From Treponema sp. (GTDB taxonomy: Bacteria; Spirochaetota; Spirochaetia; Treponematales; Treponemataceae): 64,000 bases of DNA. The notes under the pieces were generated by a model that was not told the DNA's origin, made no database searches, and worked only from the letters and a program-made list of their open reading frames with translations. Position numbers and translations under genes: made by a program. This document shows positions 55,826-64,000 of the stretch, piece after piece. The stretch lies in the NCBI GenBank assembly GCA_016290995.1, contig JAEEVR010000007.1, forward strand, positions 1 through 64,000, in the 5' to 3' direction. Positions within the stretch are counted from its first letter, which is position 1. Every line of letters begins with the position of its first letter.

Positions 55826-57211
55826 ATGACCATAATTTACAACGCGCGGATTGTTGACGAGAACACAGACAAAAAAGGCGCGGTTATCATTGACGGAAAG
55901 AAAATCAAGCGCGTCATTTACGGAGCGGCAAAGTCCGCGGATTTCTGCTCTATTGGCGCAAAAACAATTTACGCCATCGACGCGCATGGCCTTGTTTTGG
56001 CGCCGGCCTTTATCGACATGCACGCGCACTTCCGCTATCCGGGGCAGACGCAAAAAGAGGACTTGGATTCCGCGCTAAAGGCGGCCGCTGCCGGCGGCTT
56101 TGGAACGCTAGTCCTTATGCCCAACACAAATCCCGTCGTGTCGTCAAAAGCGCAGGCGCTAAAGGTTGACGCGGAAGCGGCGGAACGAAAAATGTCGCGC
56201 GTATTCCAAACCGTAAGCTTGACCAAAAACTTTGACGGCGTTACAACCGCTCATCTTGCCGCGCTGGACAAAAAGACAACGCCCGTGATCAGCGAGGACG
56301 GCCGCGAAGTTGCAAGCTCCGCCGTGATGTTGGAAGCGATGAAAATCGCCGCCAAGAAAAAAATCATCGTAAGCTGCCACTGCGAAGACCCGACTCTTGC
56401 CGCGCTTGCAAAAACTTACAGGACGCGCGCGCTGCAGCTTATGGCCAAGCATAAAATTCCCGCATGGGGAGCGATAGACAAAAAGGCTTTGGCCGCCGTT
56501 CCAAAAAGCGCGCTTGAACAAATCGTTCAAAACATAAAAGAGGCCAACTCGCTTTTGGAACTTGCAGAGGACGCTGCCACCGAGCGCAACATCCTGCTTG
56601 CGCAAAAGGCCGGCTGCCACATTCACCTTTGCCACGTTTCCACCGTAAAAAGCGTGACGGCCGCCCGTCGCGCCAAGGCGGAAGAAAAAAATTACAAAAA
56701 CGGATTCAAAATAACTTTTGAAATCACGCCGCATCATTTGGCATTGGAAGGAACGGCAGTTCCAAAAATATTCGCCTTTGTAAACCCGCCGCTTAGGACA
56801 AGCCAAGACCGCGCCGCGCTTTTGGCCGCGCTCAAAGACGGAACTGCTGACTGCATCGCCACCGACCACGCTCCGCACACGATGGAGGACAAGGCGGCCG
56901 GCGCTCCTGGCTTTACCGGATTGGAAACTGCCTACGCCGTTTGCAATACCGTTCTATGCAAGAAAGAAAAGATTCCCGCGCAAAAACTGATGGCGCTGAT
57001 GTCGGCAAGGCCCGCGCGAATTTTGGGTTTGAAAAAAGGCTTGGTCGCGGCCGGCTACGACGCCGACTTGGTCTTGCTGGACCCCGACAAAAAATGGCGC
57101 GTAGATTCTTCGCAGTTTTACAGCAAGGGAAAAGCCACGCCGCTTGACGGAAAAACTTTGACCGGCCGCGTTGTCGCAACGATCGTCGCGGGACAGAGGA
57201 TTGGCGAATGA
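55826..57211 (+). CDS. pyrC: Dihydroorotase
   Basis: FIDMHAHFRYPGQTQKEDL; ATDHAPHTMEDK; start reset downstream of the pyrI stop. Confidence 0.95.
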   Translation: MTIIYNARIVDENTDKKGAVIIDGKKIKRVIYGAAKSADFCSIGAKTIYAIDAHGLVLAPAFIDMHAHFRYPGQTQKEDLDSALKAAAAGGFGTLVLMPNTNPVVSSKAQALKVDAEAAERKMSRVFQTVSLTKNFDGVTTAHLAALDKKTTPVISEDGREVASSAVMLEAMKIAAKKKIIVSCHCEDPTLAALAKTYRTRALQLMAKHKIPAWGAIDKKALAAVPKSALEQIVQNIKEANSLLELAEDAATERNILLAQKAGCHIHLCHVSTVKSVTAARRAKAEEKNYKNGFKITFEITPHHLALEGTAVPKIFAFVNPPLRTSQDRAALLAALKDGTADCIATDHAPHTMEDKAAGAPGFTGLETAYAVCNTVLCKKEKIPAQKLMALMSARPARILGLKKGLVAAGYDADLVLLDPDKKWRVDSSQFYSKGKATPLDGKTLTGRVVATIVAGQRIGE

Positions 57212-57969
57212 ATTCATATCAATTGTTTGTCGTAGCCGCTTTTTTGTTTTTTACCGGCTCCGTGTTGGGCTGGTTCATCGAGCTTTTTTACAGAAAATTT
57301 TTTGAGCGCGTCCAGAATCCGCAAAGGCGCTGGGTGAACCCGGGCTTTTTGACGGGCCCCTGGCTTCCTGTTTACGGCATTGGCGCCCTGGCGCTTTTTG
57401 CGATGAGCTTTGTAGAAACGTTCATTAGCGGACTGGACAAGGGCGGAGCGGCGCACTATGTTCTTATGATTGTCTTTATGGCGCTTATAATGACGGGCAT
57501 CGAGTTTGCCGCGGGAATCATTTTTATAAAGGGAATGAAAATCCGCCTTTGGGATTATTCGGAAGAGTGGGGCAACTTGTGGGGAATCATTTGTCCCAAG
57601 TACGCGCTCTTTTGGGCGGCGCTTTCCGCGGCCTATTACTTTTTGCTCTTCCCGCCGTTTTTGGATTTGGTCATGTGGTTCATCGAGCATCCCTGGTTTT
57701 CGTTTGTCGTCGGAACCTTGTTTGGAATCTTTGTCGTGGACTGCGCCTTTTCTTTGCGGCTTGGAACGGCATTGCGCAAAAAGGCCATGCAAATCGACGC
57801 GGCCAGCGCGATCAACATTCAAAAAATGCAAACCGTCCTTCGCCAAGACCGCGTGGCCAAATTCTTTAGCGCGCATTCCGAGCGCTTCCTGACGGAAAAG
57901 CTACAAAGCTTTGAGGACTTTATAAGCCGCTCCCCCGCCAAGATGAGCGCTAGTCGAGAAGACAAGTAG
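57208..57969 (+). CDS. Putative ABC transporter permease (CmpB-type membrane protein)
   Basis: FTGSVLGWFIELFYRKFF...RWVNPGFLTGPWLPVYGIGA. Confidence 0.88.
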   Translation: MNSYQLFVVAAFLFFTGSVLGWFIELFYRKFFERVQNPQRRWVNPGFLTGPWLPVYGIGALALFAMSFVETFISGLDKGGAAHYVLMIVFMALIMTGIEFAAGIIFIKGMKIRLWDYSEEWGNLWGIICPKYALFWAALSAAYYFLLFPPFLDLVMWFIEHPWFSFVVGTLFGIFVVDCAFSLRLGTALRKKAMQIDAASAINIQKMQTVLRQDRVAKFFSAHSERFLTEKLQSFEDFISRSPAKMSASREDK

Positions 57970-58015
57970 CTTCTCAACACTTGAACGCCCTTCTCATTTC
58001 CGTTACAATTAACTC

Positions 58016-59734
58016 ATGGCTAAGACAGTTGACGATAAAAAAATAATTTACACGATGGACAGGGTTTCGCGCGCTTATGGAACGAAGGTCGTTCTTAAGG
58101 ACGTGAGCATTTCTTATTACTATGGCGCTAAGATTGGCGTGATTGGACCCAATGGTTCGGGTAAGTCTTCGCTCTTTAAGATTTTGGCGGGAGTGGACAA
58201 GGACTTTACGGGCGAGACGACGCTGGCTCCCGGTTACACGATTGGCTATTTGGAGCAGGAGCCGGAACTTGCGGCGGGAAAAACCGTTCTTGAAATTGTA
58301 AAGGAAGGCGTTAAGCCCATCACCGATTTGCTTGAGGAATTTGACAAAGTCAACGAAGCCTTTGGCGACCCCGACGCGGACTACGACAAGCTGGGCGCGC
58401 GACAGGCGGAACTGCAGGAAAAACTTGACGCGGCTGACGCGTGGAACTTGGACGCAAACTTGGAGCTTGCGATGGAAGCCTTGCGCTGTCCGCCGGCCGA
58501 CCAAGTCGTTGACGTTCTTAGCGGAGGAGAAAGGCGCCGCGTCGCGCTTTGCCGCTTGCTTTTGCAAAAGCCCGACATTCTCTTGCTTGACGAGCCTACC
58601 AACCACCTTGACGCCGAGACCGTCGCCTGGCTTGAAAACCACCTTCACACTTATCCCGGAACAGTAATCGCCATCACCCACGACCGCTACTTTTTGGACG
58701 ACGTGGCCGGCTGGATTTTGGAACTTGACCGAGGCGAAGGATATCCCTTCAAAGGAAATTACTCGTCATGGCTTGAACAAAAGGAAGCCCGCTTGGCTCA
58801 AGAAGAAAAGGGCGAAAGCCAGAGGCGCAAGGAAATGCAGCGCGAGTTGGAATGGATTCACATGGGAGCCAAAGGCCGCCAAGCCAAGCACAAGGAGCAT
58901 ATCACCCGCTACGAGGAATTGCTGCGCCAAGAAGGAAAGACAAAACTCAAGGACACCCAGATTTCCATCCCGGCCGGTCCGCGCTTGGGCGGCCAGGTAA
59001 TCGACGCTGTTGGCCTTACAAAATCTTTTGGCGAAAAATTGCTTTTTGAAAACCTTGACTTCCACATTCCCGCCGGAGCGGTTGTCGGAATCGTAGGTCC
59101 CAACGGCGCTGGAAAGACAACCTTGTTCAAAATGATCGCGGGCATCGAAAAGCCCGACAGCGGCGAGCTTAAGGTTGGCCAAACCGTAAAGCTGGTTTAC
59201 GTTGACCAGATGCGTTCAAAGCTTGACGAAAATAAAACGGTTTACGACACCCTCACCGACGGCTTGGACATGGTAAAGCTTGGAGCGGTTGACGAAAAGG
59301 GCCGACCCCTTGAAGGAGGCGTTCGCGAAGTCAACGGCCACGCTTACTGCGCTTGGTTCAACTTTGCCGGAGCGGACCAAAACAAAAAGGTCGGCGTTCT
59401 TTCCGGCGGAGAAAAGAACCGCCTTAACCTTGGAATGATGCTCAAGGAAAGCGGAAACGTTCTCCTACTGGACGAACCGACCAACGACCTTGACGTGCAG
59501 ACTGTGCGCGCCTTGGAAGAAGCCCTTGAAGACTTTGCCGGCTGCGCGCTTGTCGTAAGCCATGACCGCTGGTTCTTGGACCGCATTTGCACGCACATCT
59601 TGGCCTTTGAAAACAACAGCGAAGTCCGCTGGTTTGAGGGCAACTGGTCAGAATACGCCGAATGGAAAAAGAAGGAGTTTGGCGAGGACGCTGGCGTTCC
59701 CAAGAGAACCGTGTACAGAAAGCTTACAAGGTAG
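58016..59734 (+). CDS. ettA: Energy-dependent translational throttle protein EttA (ABC-F)
   Basis: Two ABC domains (GPNGSGKSSLFK, GPNGAGKTTLFK) and an ABC-F linker. Confidence 0.95.
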   Translation: MAKTVDDKKIIYTMDRVSRAYGTKVVLKDVSISYYYGAKIGVIGPNGSGKSSLFKILAGVDKDFTGETTLAPGYTIGYLEQEPELAAGKTVLEIVKEGVKPITDLLEEFDKVNEAFGDPDADYDKLGARQAELQEKLDAADAWNLDANLELAMEALRCPPADQVVDVLSGGERRRVALCRLLLQKPDILLLDEPTNHLDAETVAWLENHLHTYPGTVIAITHDRYFLDDVAGWILELDRGEGYPFKGNYSSWLEQKEARLAQEEKGESQRRKEMQRELEWIHMGAKGRQAKHKEHITRYEELLRQEGKTKLKDTQISIPAGPRLGGQVIDAVGLTKSFGEKLLFENLDFHIPAGAVVGIVGPNGAGKTTLFKMIAGIEKPDSGELKVGQTVKLVYVDQMRSKLDENKTVYDTLTDGLDMVKLGAVDEKGRPLEGGVREVNGHAYCAWFNFAGADQNKKVGVLSGGEKNRLNLGMMLKESGNVLLLDEPTNDLDVQTVRALEEALEDFAGCALVVSHDRWFLDRICTHILAFENNSEVRWFEGNWSEYAEWKKKEFGEDAGVPKRTVYRKLTR

Positions 59735-59760
59735 GCGGCGCCCGCAGGAACGGGCCACCG

Positions 59761-59790
59761 TTGACAAGGCAAAAAATATTCTATATTATT
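59761..59790 (+). promoter_or_regulatory. SRP RNA promoter
   Basis: TTGACA 59761-59766 and TATATT/TATTAT near 59783-59790. Confidence 0.7.
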
Positions 59791-59793
59791 AAG

Positions 59794-59897
59794 GCGAGCC
59801 TAGGTGCTATGCGACGCGTCGCTGCAAAACCCCGCCAGAGCCGGAAGGCAGCAACGGTATGCGGATGGCGTGTGCGCCGTAGATTACCTAGGCTCAA
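59794..59897 (+). ncRNA. ffs: Bacterial small signal recognition particle RNA (4.5S-type)
   Basis: Perfect 10-bp terminal stem GAGCCTAGGT (59796-59805)/ACCTAGGCTC (59886-59895); apical CGCCAGAGCCGGAAGGCAGCAACGG resembling the SRP RNA loop. Confidence 0.9.
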
Positions 59898-59924
59898 CCT
59901 TTTTAAGCGCGCGAGGAAAAAAGC

Positions 59925-61769
59925 ATGTGCGGAATTGTAGGTTATGTTGGCAACAAGCTTGCCACTCCCATTTTGATTGATTCGCTAAAAAAATTGGAAT
60001 ATCGCGGATACGACTCCGCTGGAATCGCTGTCCTTGACGGCGAAAATATTTTGGTCCGCAAGGCCAAGGGCGCGCTAAAGGAATTGGAAAAGCGCATCGC
60101 CGGCGAAACGATTAAAGGCTCGGTCGGAATCGGCCACACTAGATGGGCCACCCACGGCGAGCCAAGCGACGTTAACGCTCACCCGCACACAAGCGAAGAC
60201 GGCGCTATTTCTATCGTTCACAATGGAATCATAGAAAACTACGCGGAGCTAAAAGCAAAGCTCCAAGCAGAAGGCGTGGTCTTTAAAAGCAAGACCGACA
60301 CCGAAGTCGCCGTTAACTTGATAAGCAAATTATACAAAGAAGAAAAAGACATTTTTAAGGCGGCGACAAAGGCGCTTCACTTGATTGTCGGCTCTTACGC
60401 TTTGGGAATAATTTGCAAAGATTATCCCGACAGAATAATTTGCGCGCGCAAGGAAAGCCCGCTTGTCGTAGGCTTGGGCAAAGGCGAAAATTTCATCGCC
60501 TCTGACGTTCCCGCTTTGTTAAAGCACACCCGCGACGTTTTGTATCTTGGCGAAAAGGAAATCGCCGTTTTGTACACCGACCATGTTGACTTGTTCAACT
60601 ATGAAGGCGAAAAAATCATAAAAGAGCCCAGCCACATCGACTGGGACATGGACGCCGCTGAAAAGGGCGGCTACCCGCACTTTATGCTAAAAGAAATTTG
60701 GGAGCAACCCAAAGCGCTTTTGGACACAATGCGAAACCGCATCATTAAAGACGGAACGGGAAAAGCCACTGACGTTTACTTTGAAGAAAACAAAATGGAC
60801 GACGCTTGGAGAAAGGCTCGCCGCGTTGTAATCACCGCATGCGGAACTGCCTACCATGCCGGCGTCGTCGCCAAGTACGCTTTTGAAAAAATCGCGCGGC
60901 TCAAGGTTGACATTGACGTTGCCTCGGAGTTCCGTTACCGCAATCCCATTTTGGACAAGGACGACATCTTTATCGTAATCAGCCAATCCGGCGAAACGGC
61001 TGACACTCTTAGCGCCATGCGCTTGGCAAAAGAGCAGGGCCTTAAAGTTGTCGCCATAACAAATGTCGTAGGCTCAACTGTAAGCCGCGAAGCCGACGAC
61101 GTAATTTACACGATGGCCGGACCCGAAATCGCAGTCGCCTCCACAAAGGCCTACACGACGCAATTGGCTTGCCTCTTTTTGCTTGCCATAAAAGCCGGAA
61201 AGCTTCGCGGCGTTTTGTCTCAAGAAGAAACGACGGCCCTGCTTGACGAGTTGGAATCCATTCCAAGCAAGGTTCAGGAAATTTTGGACAACCAAGATAC
61301 GATTCAAAAATTTGCAAGCGAACAGTTCAACAAAAACAAAATCTTTTACATCGGCCGCCAATTTGATTCGGCCTCGTCTTTGGAAGCGGCGCTCAAGCTA
61401 AAGGAAGTAAGCTACATGCACAGCGAAGCCTTTGCCGCCGGCGAATTAAAGCACGGACCAATCGCGCTTTTGGATCAAAAAACGTTGGTCGTTGCCATCG
61501 CGACTGAGCCCGCGCTTTACGAAAAAATCGGCTCCAACATGGAAGAAATAAAAAGCCGCGCGGCGACAGTCCTTGCAATCACGCAAGACGGGGGAAAGGC
61601 TTTTGACAAAAAGGCCGACGCGATTTTTAAAATCCCGGATTGCTCTTCTACGCTCGCGGCGATTTTGGCTGTAGTGCCCGCGCAACTATTTGCTTACTAC
61701 TGCGCCGTGCTTCGCGGAAACGATCCCGACAAGCCGCGCAATTTGGCCAAGTCAGTTACAGTTGAATGA
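59925..61769 (+). CDS. glmS: Glutamine--fructose-6-phosphate aminotransferase
   Basis: MCGIVGYVG N-terminus; SIS domains; C-terminal NLAKSVTVE. Confidence 0.98.
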   Translation: MCGIVGYVGNKLATPILIDSLKKLEYRGYDSAGIAVLDGENILVRKAKGALKELEKRIAGETIKGSVGIGHTRWATHGEPSDVNAHPHTSEDGAISIVHNGIIENYAELKAKLQAEGVVFKSKTDTEVAVNLISKLYKEEKDIFKAATKALHLIVGSYALGIICKDYPDRIICARKESPLVVGLGKGENFIASDVPALLKHTRDVLYLGEKEIAVLYTDHVDLFNYEGEKIIKEPSHIDWDMDAAEKGGYPHFMLKEIWEQPKALLDTMRNRIIKDGTGKATDVYFEENKMDDAWRKARRVVITACGTAYHAGVVAKYAFEKIARLKVDIDVASEFRYRNPILDKDDIFIVISQSGETADTLSAMRLAKEQGLKVVAITNVVGSTVSREADDVIYTMAGPEIAVASTKAYTTQLACLFLLAIKAGKLRGVLSQEETTALLDELESIPSKVQEILDNQDTIQKFASEQFNKNKIFYIGRQFDSASSLEAALKLKEVSYMHSEAFAAGELKHGPIALLDQKTLVVAIATEPALYEKIGSNMEEIKSRAATVLAITQDGGKAFDKKADAIFKIPDCSSTLAAILAVVPAQLFAYYCAVLRGNDPDKPRNLAKSVTVE

Positions 61770-61789
61770 TTGTTCAATAGGAGAAAAAA

Positions 61790-63025
61790 ATGTATACAAA
61801 AAAAGAAGTCTTGGAGTACATTTCCGAAAACGGCGTAAAGTTCATCAAGCTGTTTTTTTCGGACGTTTTTGGAAACACCAAAAGCATTTCGATCCAACCG
61901 CACGAATTGGAGCGGGCCTTTGACTCTGGCATTTCTTTTGACGCAAGTTCCGTTCCGGGTTTTTTGAACGTAACAGAAAGCGACTTGTTCTTGATTCCTG
62001 ATCCTTCAACGCTTTCCGTTTTGCCTTGGCGTCCCCAACAGGGAAAAGTCGTCAGATTTTTTTGCAACATTTGCTATCCCGACGGAAAGCCCTTTGAAGG
62101 CGACATGAGAACGCTTTTATCGCAAAGCATAGAAGAGGCGAAAAAATCAGGCTACGAGCTTAAGGCTGGAACGGAATGCGAGTTCTATCTTTTTAAGCTT
62201 GACGAAAAAGGCGAGCGCACAGACGTTCCGCTTGACCACGCCGGTTACTGCGACTTGGCTCCCTTGGACAAGGGCGAGAACGTTCGCCGCCAAATCTGCC
62301 TTTACCTTGAGCAAATGGGAATCCTTCCCGAAACTTCGCACCACGAATCCGGCCCCGGCCAGCAAGAAGTTGACTTTAAGTATTCGGACTATCTTAACAC
62401 GGCGGACAACTTGTCCACCTTTAAGACTGTCGTAAGCACCGTGGCCAACTCTAACGGCCTTTACGCAGACTTTAGTCCAGTCACCGCCGCAAGCGGACCG
62501 GGCAACGGCTTGCACATAAACGTTTCGGTCTTTAAAGACGGAAAAAATATTTTTGCCGCCGACCCCTTGAGCGACGAAGCCAAGTCTTTTATGGCCGGCA
62601 TTATGGAACGAGCGCAAGAAATCAGCCTTTTTACAAATCCGGTAAAGGAGTCTTACGAACGTCTTGGAAAGTTTGAGGCGCCCAAATACGTTTCTTGGAG
62701 CCGACAAAACAGAAGCCAGTTCATCAGAGTTCCTGCCGCAAAAGAAGAATTCCGCAGAATTGAATTGCGCTCGCCGGACCCGATGTGCAACCAGTACTTG
62801 GTTTTGACTTTGATACTAAAGGCCGGCCTTGACGGGATTCAAAGAAAGTTAAAGCTGCAAGACGAAATAAACTACGACTTGTACAAGATTTCAAACGAGG
62901 ACGCAAAGAAAAACCATCTTGCGTTGTTGCCCAAAGATCTTGACAGCGCCATAAAAGCGGCAAAGAAAAGCGATTTTATCAAATCGATTCTTCCGCAAGT
63001 GACTTTAAAAGCTTTTGGCCTTTAA
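61790..63025 (+). CDS. glnA: Glutamine synthetase type I
   Basis: FDASSVPGFLNVTESDLFLIPDPST; HHESGPGQQEVDFKYSD; GNGLHINVSVFKDGKN. Confidence 0.96.
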   Translation: MYTKKEVLEYISENGVKFIKLFFSDVFGNTKSISIQPHELERAFDSGISFDASSVPGFLNVTESDLFLIPDPSTLSVLPWRPQQGKVVRFFCNICYPDGKPFEGDMRTLLSQSIEEAKKSGYELKAGTECEFYLFKLDEKGERTDVPLDHAGYCDLAPLDKGENVRRQICLYLEQMGILPETSHHESGPGQQEVDFKYSDYLNTADNLSTFKTVVSTVANSNGLYADFSPVTAASGPGNGLHINVSVFKDGKNIFAADPLSDEAKSFMAGIMERAQEISLFTNPVKESYERLGKFEAPKYVSWSRQNRSQFIRVPAAKEEFRRIELRSPDPMCNQYLVLTLILKAGLDGIQRKLKLQDEINYDLYKISNEDAKKNHLALLPKDLDSAIKAAKKSDFIKSILPQVTLKAFGL

Positions 63026-63028
63026 CAA

Positions 63029-63598
63029 ATGGACAGCGTATTAATCGTTTCTAACACAAGCGCAACTTTTGAAGTTCTCTCACTTATGCTTGGCTCGGAA
63101 AAATTTTCGCGCATCTCTACGATGCAGGGCGGAAACCAAGCCAGGCAAGAATTGATTAACGCTGAATATGATTTGATTGTAATCGACGCTCCGCTACCCG
63201 ACGAGTTGGGAGACGACTTGGCTTTGCACGCCGCGGAACAAACGAACGCGGGCATAATTCTTATTGTAGAAAACGAAATCTTGGCGGACGTAAACGCCAA
63301 CGTCGAGGACATGGGAATCTTTGTAATGCCAAAGCCCGCTTCCCCGGAATTCTTTTACCAAGCCGTAAAACTTTTGACTGCCGCCAGAAACCGCATCAGC
63401 GTGTTGGAAGACGAAAACAAAAAACTGCAGGAAAAAATTTCAGAAATCCGCTTGGTTGACCGCGCCAAGCTTGTGTTGATCCAGCGGCTGGAAATGACCG
63501 AGCAGCAGGCGCACCGTTACATCGAAAAGCAGTCGATGGACATGCGCCAAAGCCGCGCGATTACCGCGCAAAATATTTTAAAGACCTACGATTTGTGA
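63029..63598 (+). CDS. ANTAR-domain response regulator
   Basis: Receiver-like N-terminus; C-terminal DRAKLVLIQRLEMTEQQAHRYIEKQSMDMRQSRAITAQNIL (ANTAR). Confidence 0.93.
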   Translation: MDSVLIVSNTSATFEVLSLMLGSEKFSRISTMQGGNQARQELINAEYDLIVIDAPLPDELGDDLALHAAEQTNAGIILIVENEILADVNANVEDMGIFVMPKPASPEFFYQAVKLLTAARNRISVLEDENKKLQEKISEIRLVDRAKLVLIQRLEMTEQQAHRYIEKQSMDMRQSRAITAQNILKTYDL

Positions 63599-64000
63599 TC
63601 TTAAATAATCGGCGGCTTCTTGCTGCTGAATCTCTGTCGGGTGGCTAAGCGCGCCCGTTTTTTCCATATCGATTTCCGGAAGCAAAATGTATTGAACGTC
63701 TTTGTCGCCGCTTTGGGCCTTGTAAGCGTCAACGGCCTTTTGCAGCCGCTCCGCCAAAATGTGGCCGATCATTCCGTAACACCAAACGATTTTTGCCTTG
63801 GGATTGTTTGCGCGGATTTTTGTCAGGAACGAAATAACGCCCGCTTCAAAAATCTCCGCTATGTCCGGGCGGCTCTGGCACGGATTTTGGTCGTTGGTTC
63901 CTAAGTTTACGATTACCCAATCCGGCTCAAAGTTTTTAAAGTCCCATTTACGCTCGCCGCCAAATCGGTTGGCCACCGAGCAAACTTCACCGTAATATTT
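63578..64000 (-). CDS. SGNH/GDSL hydrolase, C-terminal part (truncated by window edge)
   Basis: WVIVNLGTNDQNPC; ALSHPTEIQQQEAADYLRSQI; frame continues to base 64000. Confidence 0.85.
   Translation of the reverse strand, partial: KYYGEVCSVANRFGGERKWDFKNFEPDWVIVNLGTNDQNPCQSRPDIAEIFEAGVISFLTKIRANNPKAKIVWCYGMIGHILAERLQKAVDAYKAQSGDKDVQYILLPEIDMEKTGALSHPTEIQQQEAADYLRSQIVGL

Overview
This window looks like a chromosomal segment from a gut- or rumen-type Treponema (Spirochaetota). That assignment is inferred from gene content, not from a database search. Most of it is housekeeping: iorAB, thyX, hisB/hisG, two phosphofructokinases, miaB, folD, rarA, adk, gdhA, mnmE-pyrB-pyrI-pyrC, ettA, the SRP RNA, glmS and glnA. 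Accessory patches are interleaved: a type III restriction subunit cut by the left edge, a RelE/HigB-HigA toxin-antitoxin pair, an EcoRI-family adenine methyltransferase abutting a DUF262-HNH nuclease, an Rpn-like nuclease, an Mpi-like serine invertase and a Fic protein with an operator-like array. The most interesting items are: (1) the two-gene EcoRI-type methyltransferase + DUF262-HNH module, a candidate non-canonical R-M/defence system; (2) a large lipoprotein resembling the Ca-binding and pore-forming region of anthrax protective antigen/clostridial binary toxin B, preceded by a perfect 13-bp inverted repeat between promoter and Shine-Dalgarno and flanked by a ~40-bp direct repeat; (3) an acyl-CoA synthetase with a histone H1-like Lys/Ala/Pro tail; (4) a HigBA-type promoter whose 17-bp spacer is an inverted repeat, implying the ORF-track toxin start is wrong; (5) a degenerate HD-GYP protein. 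No CRISPR array or tRNA gene was recognised.
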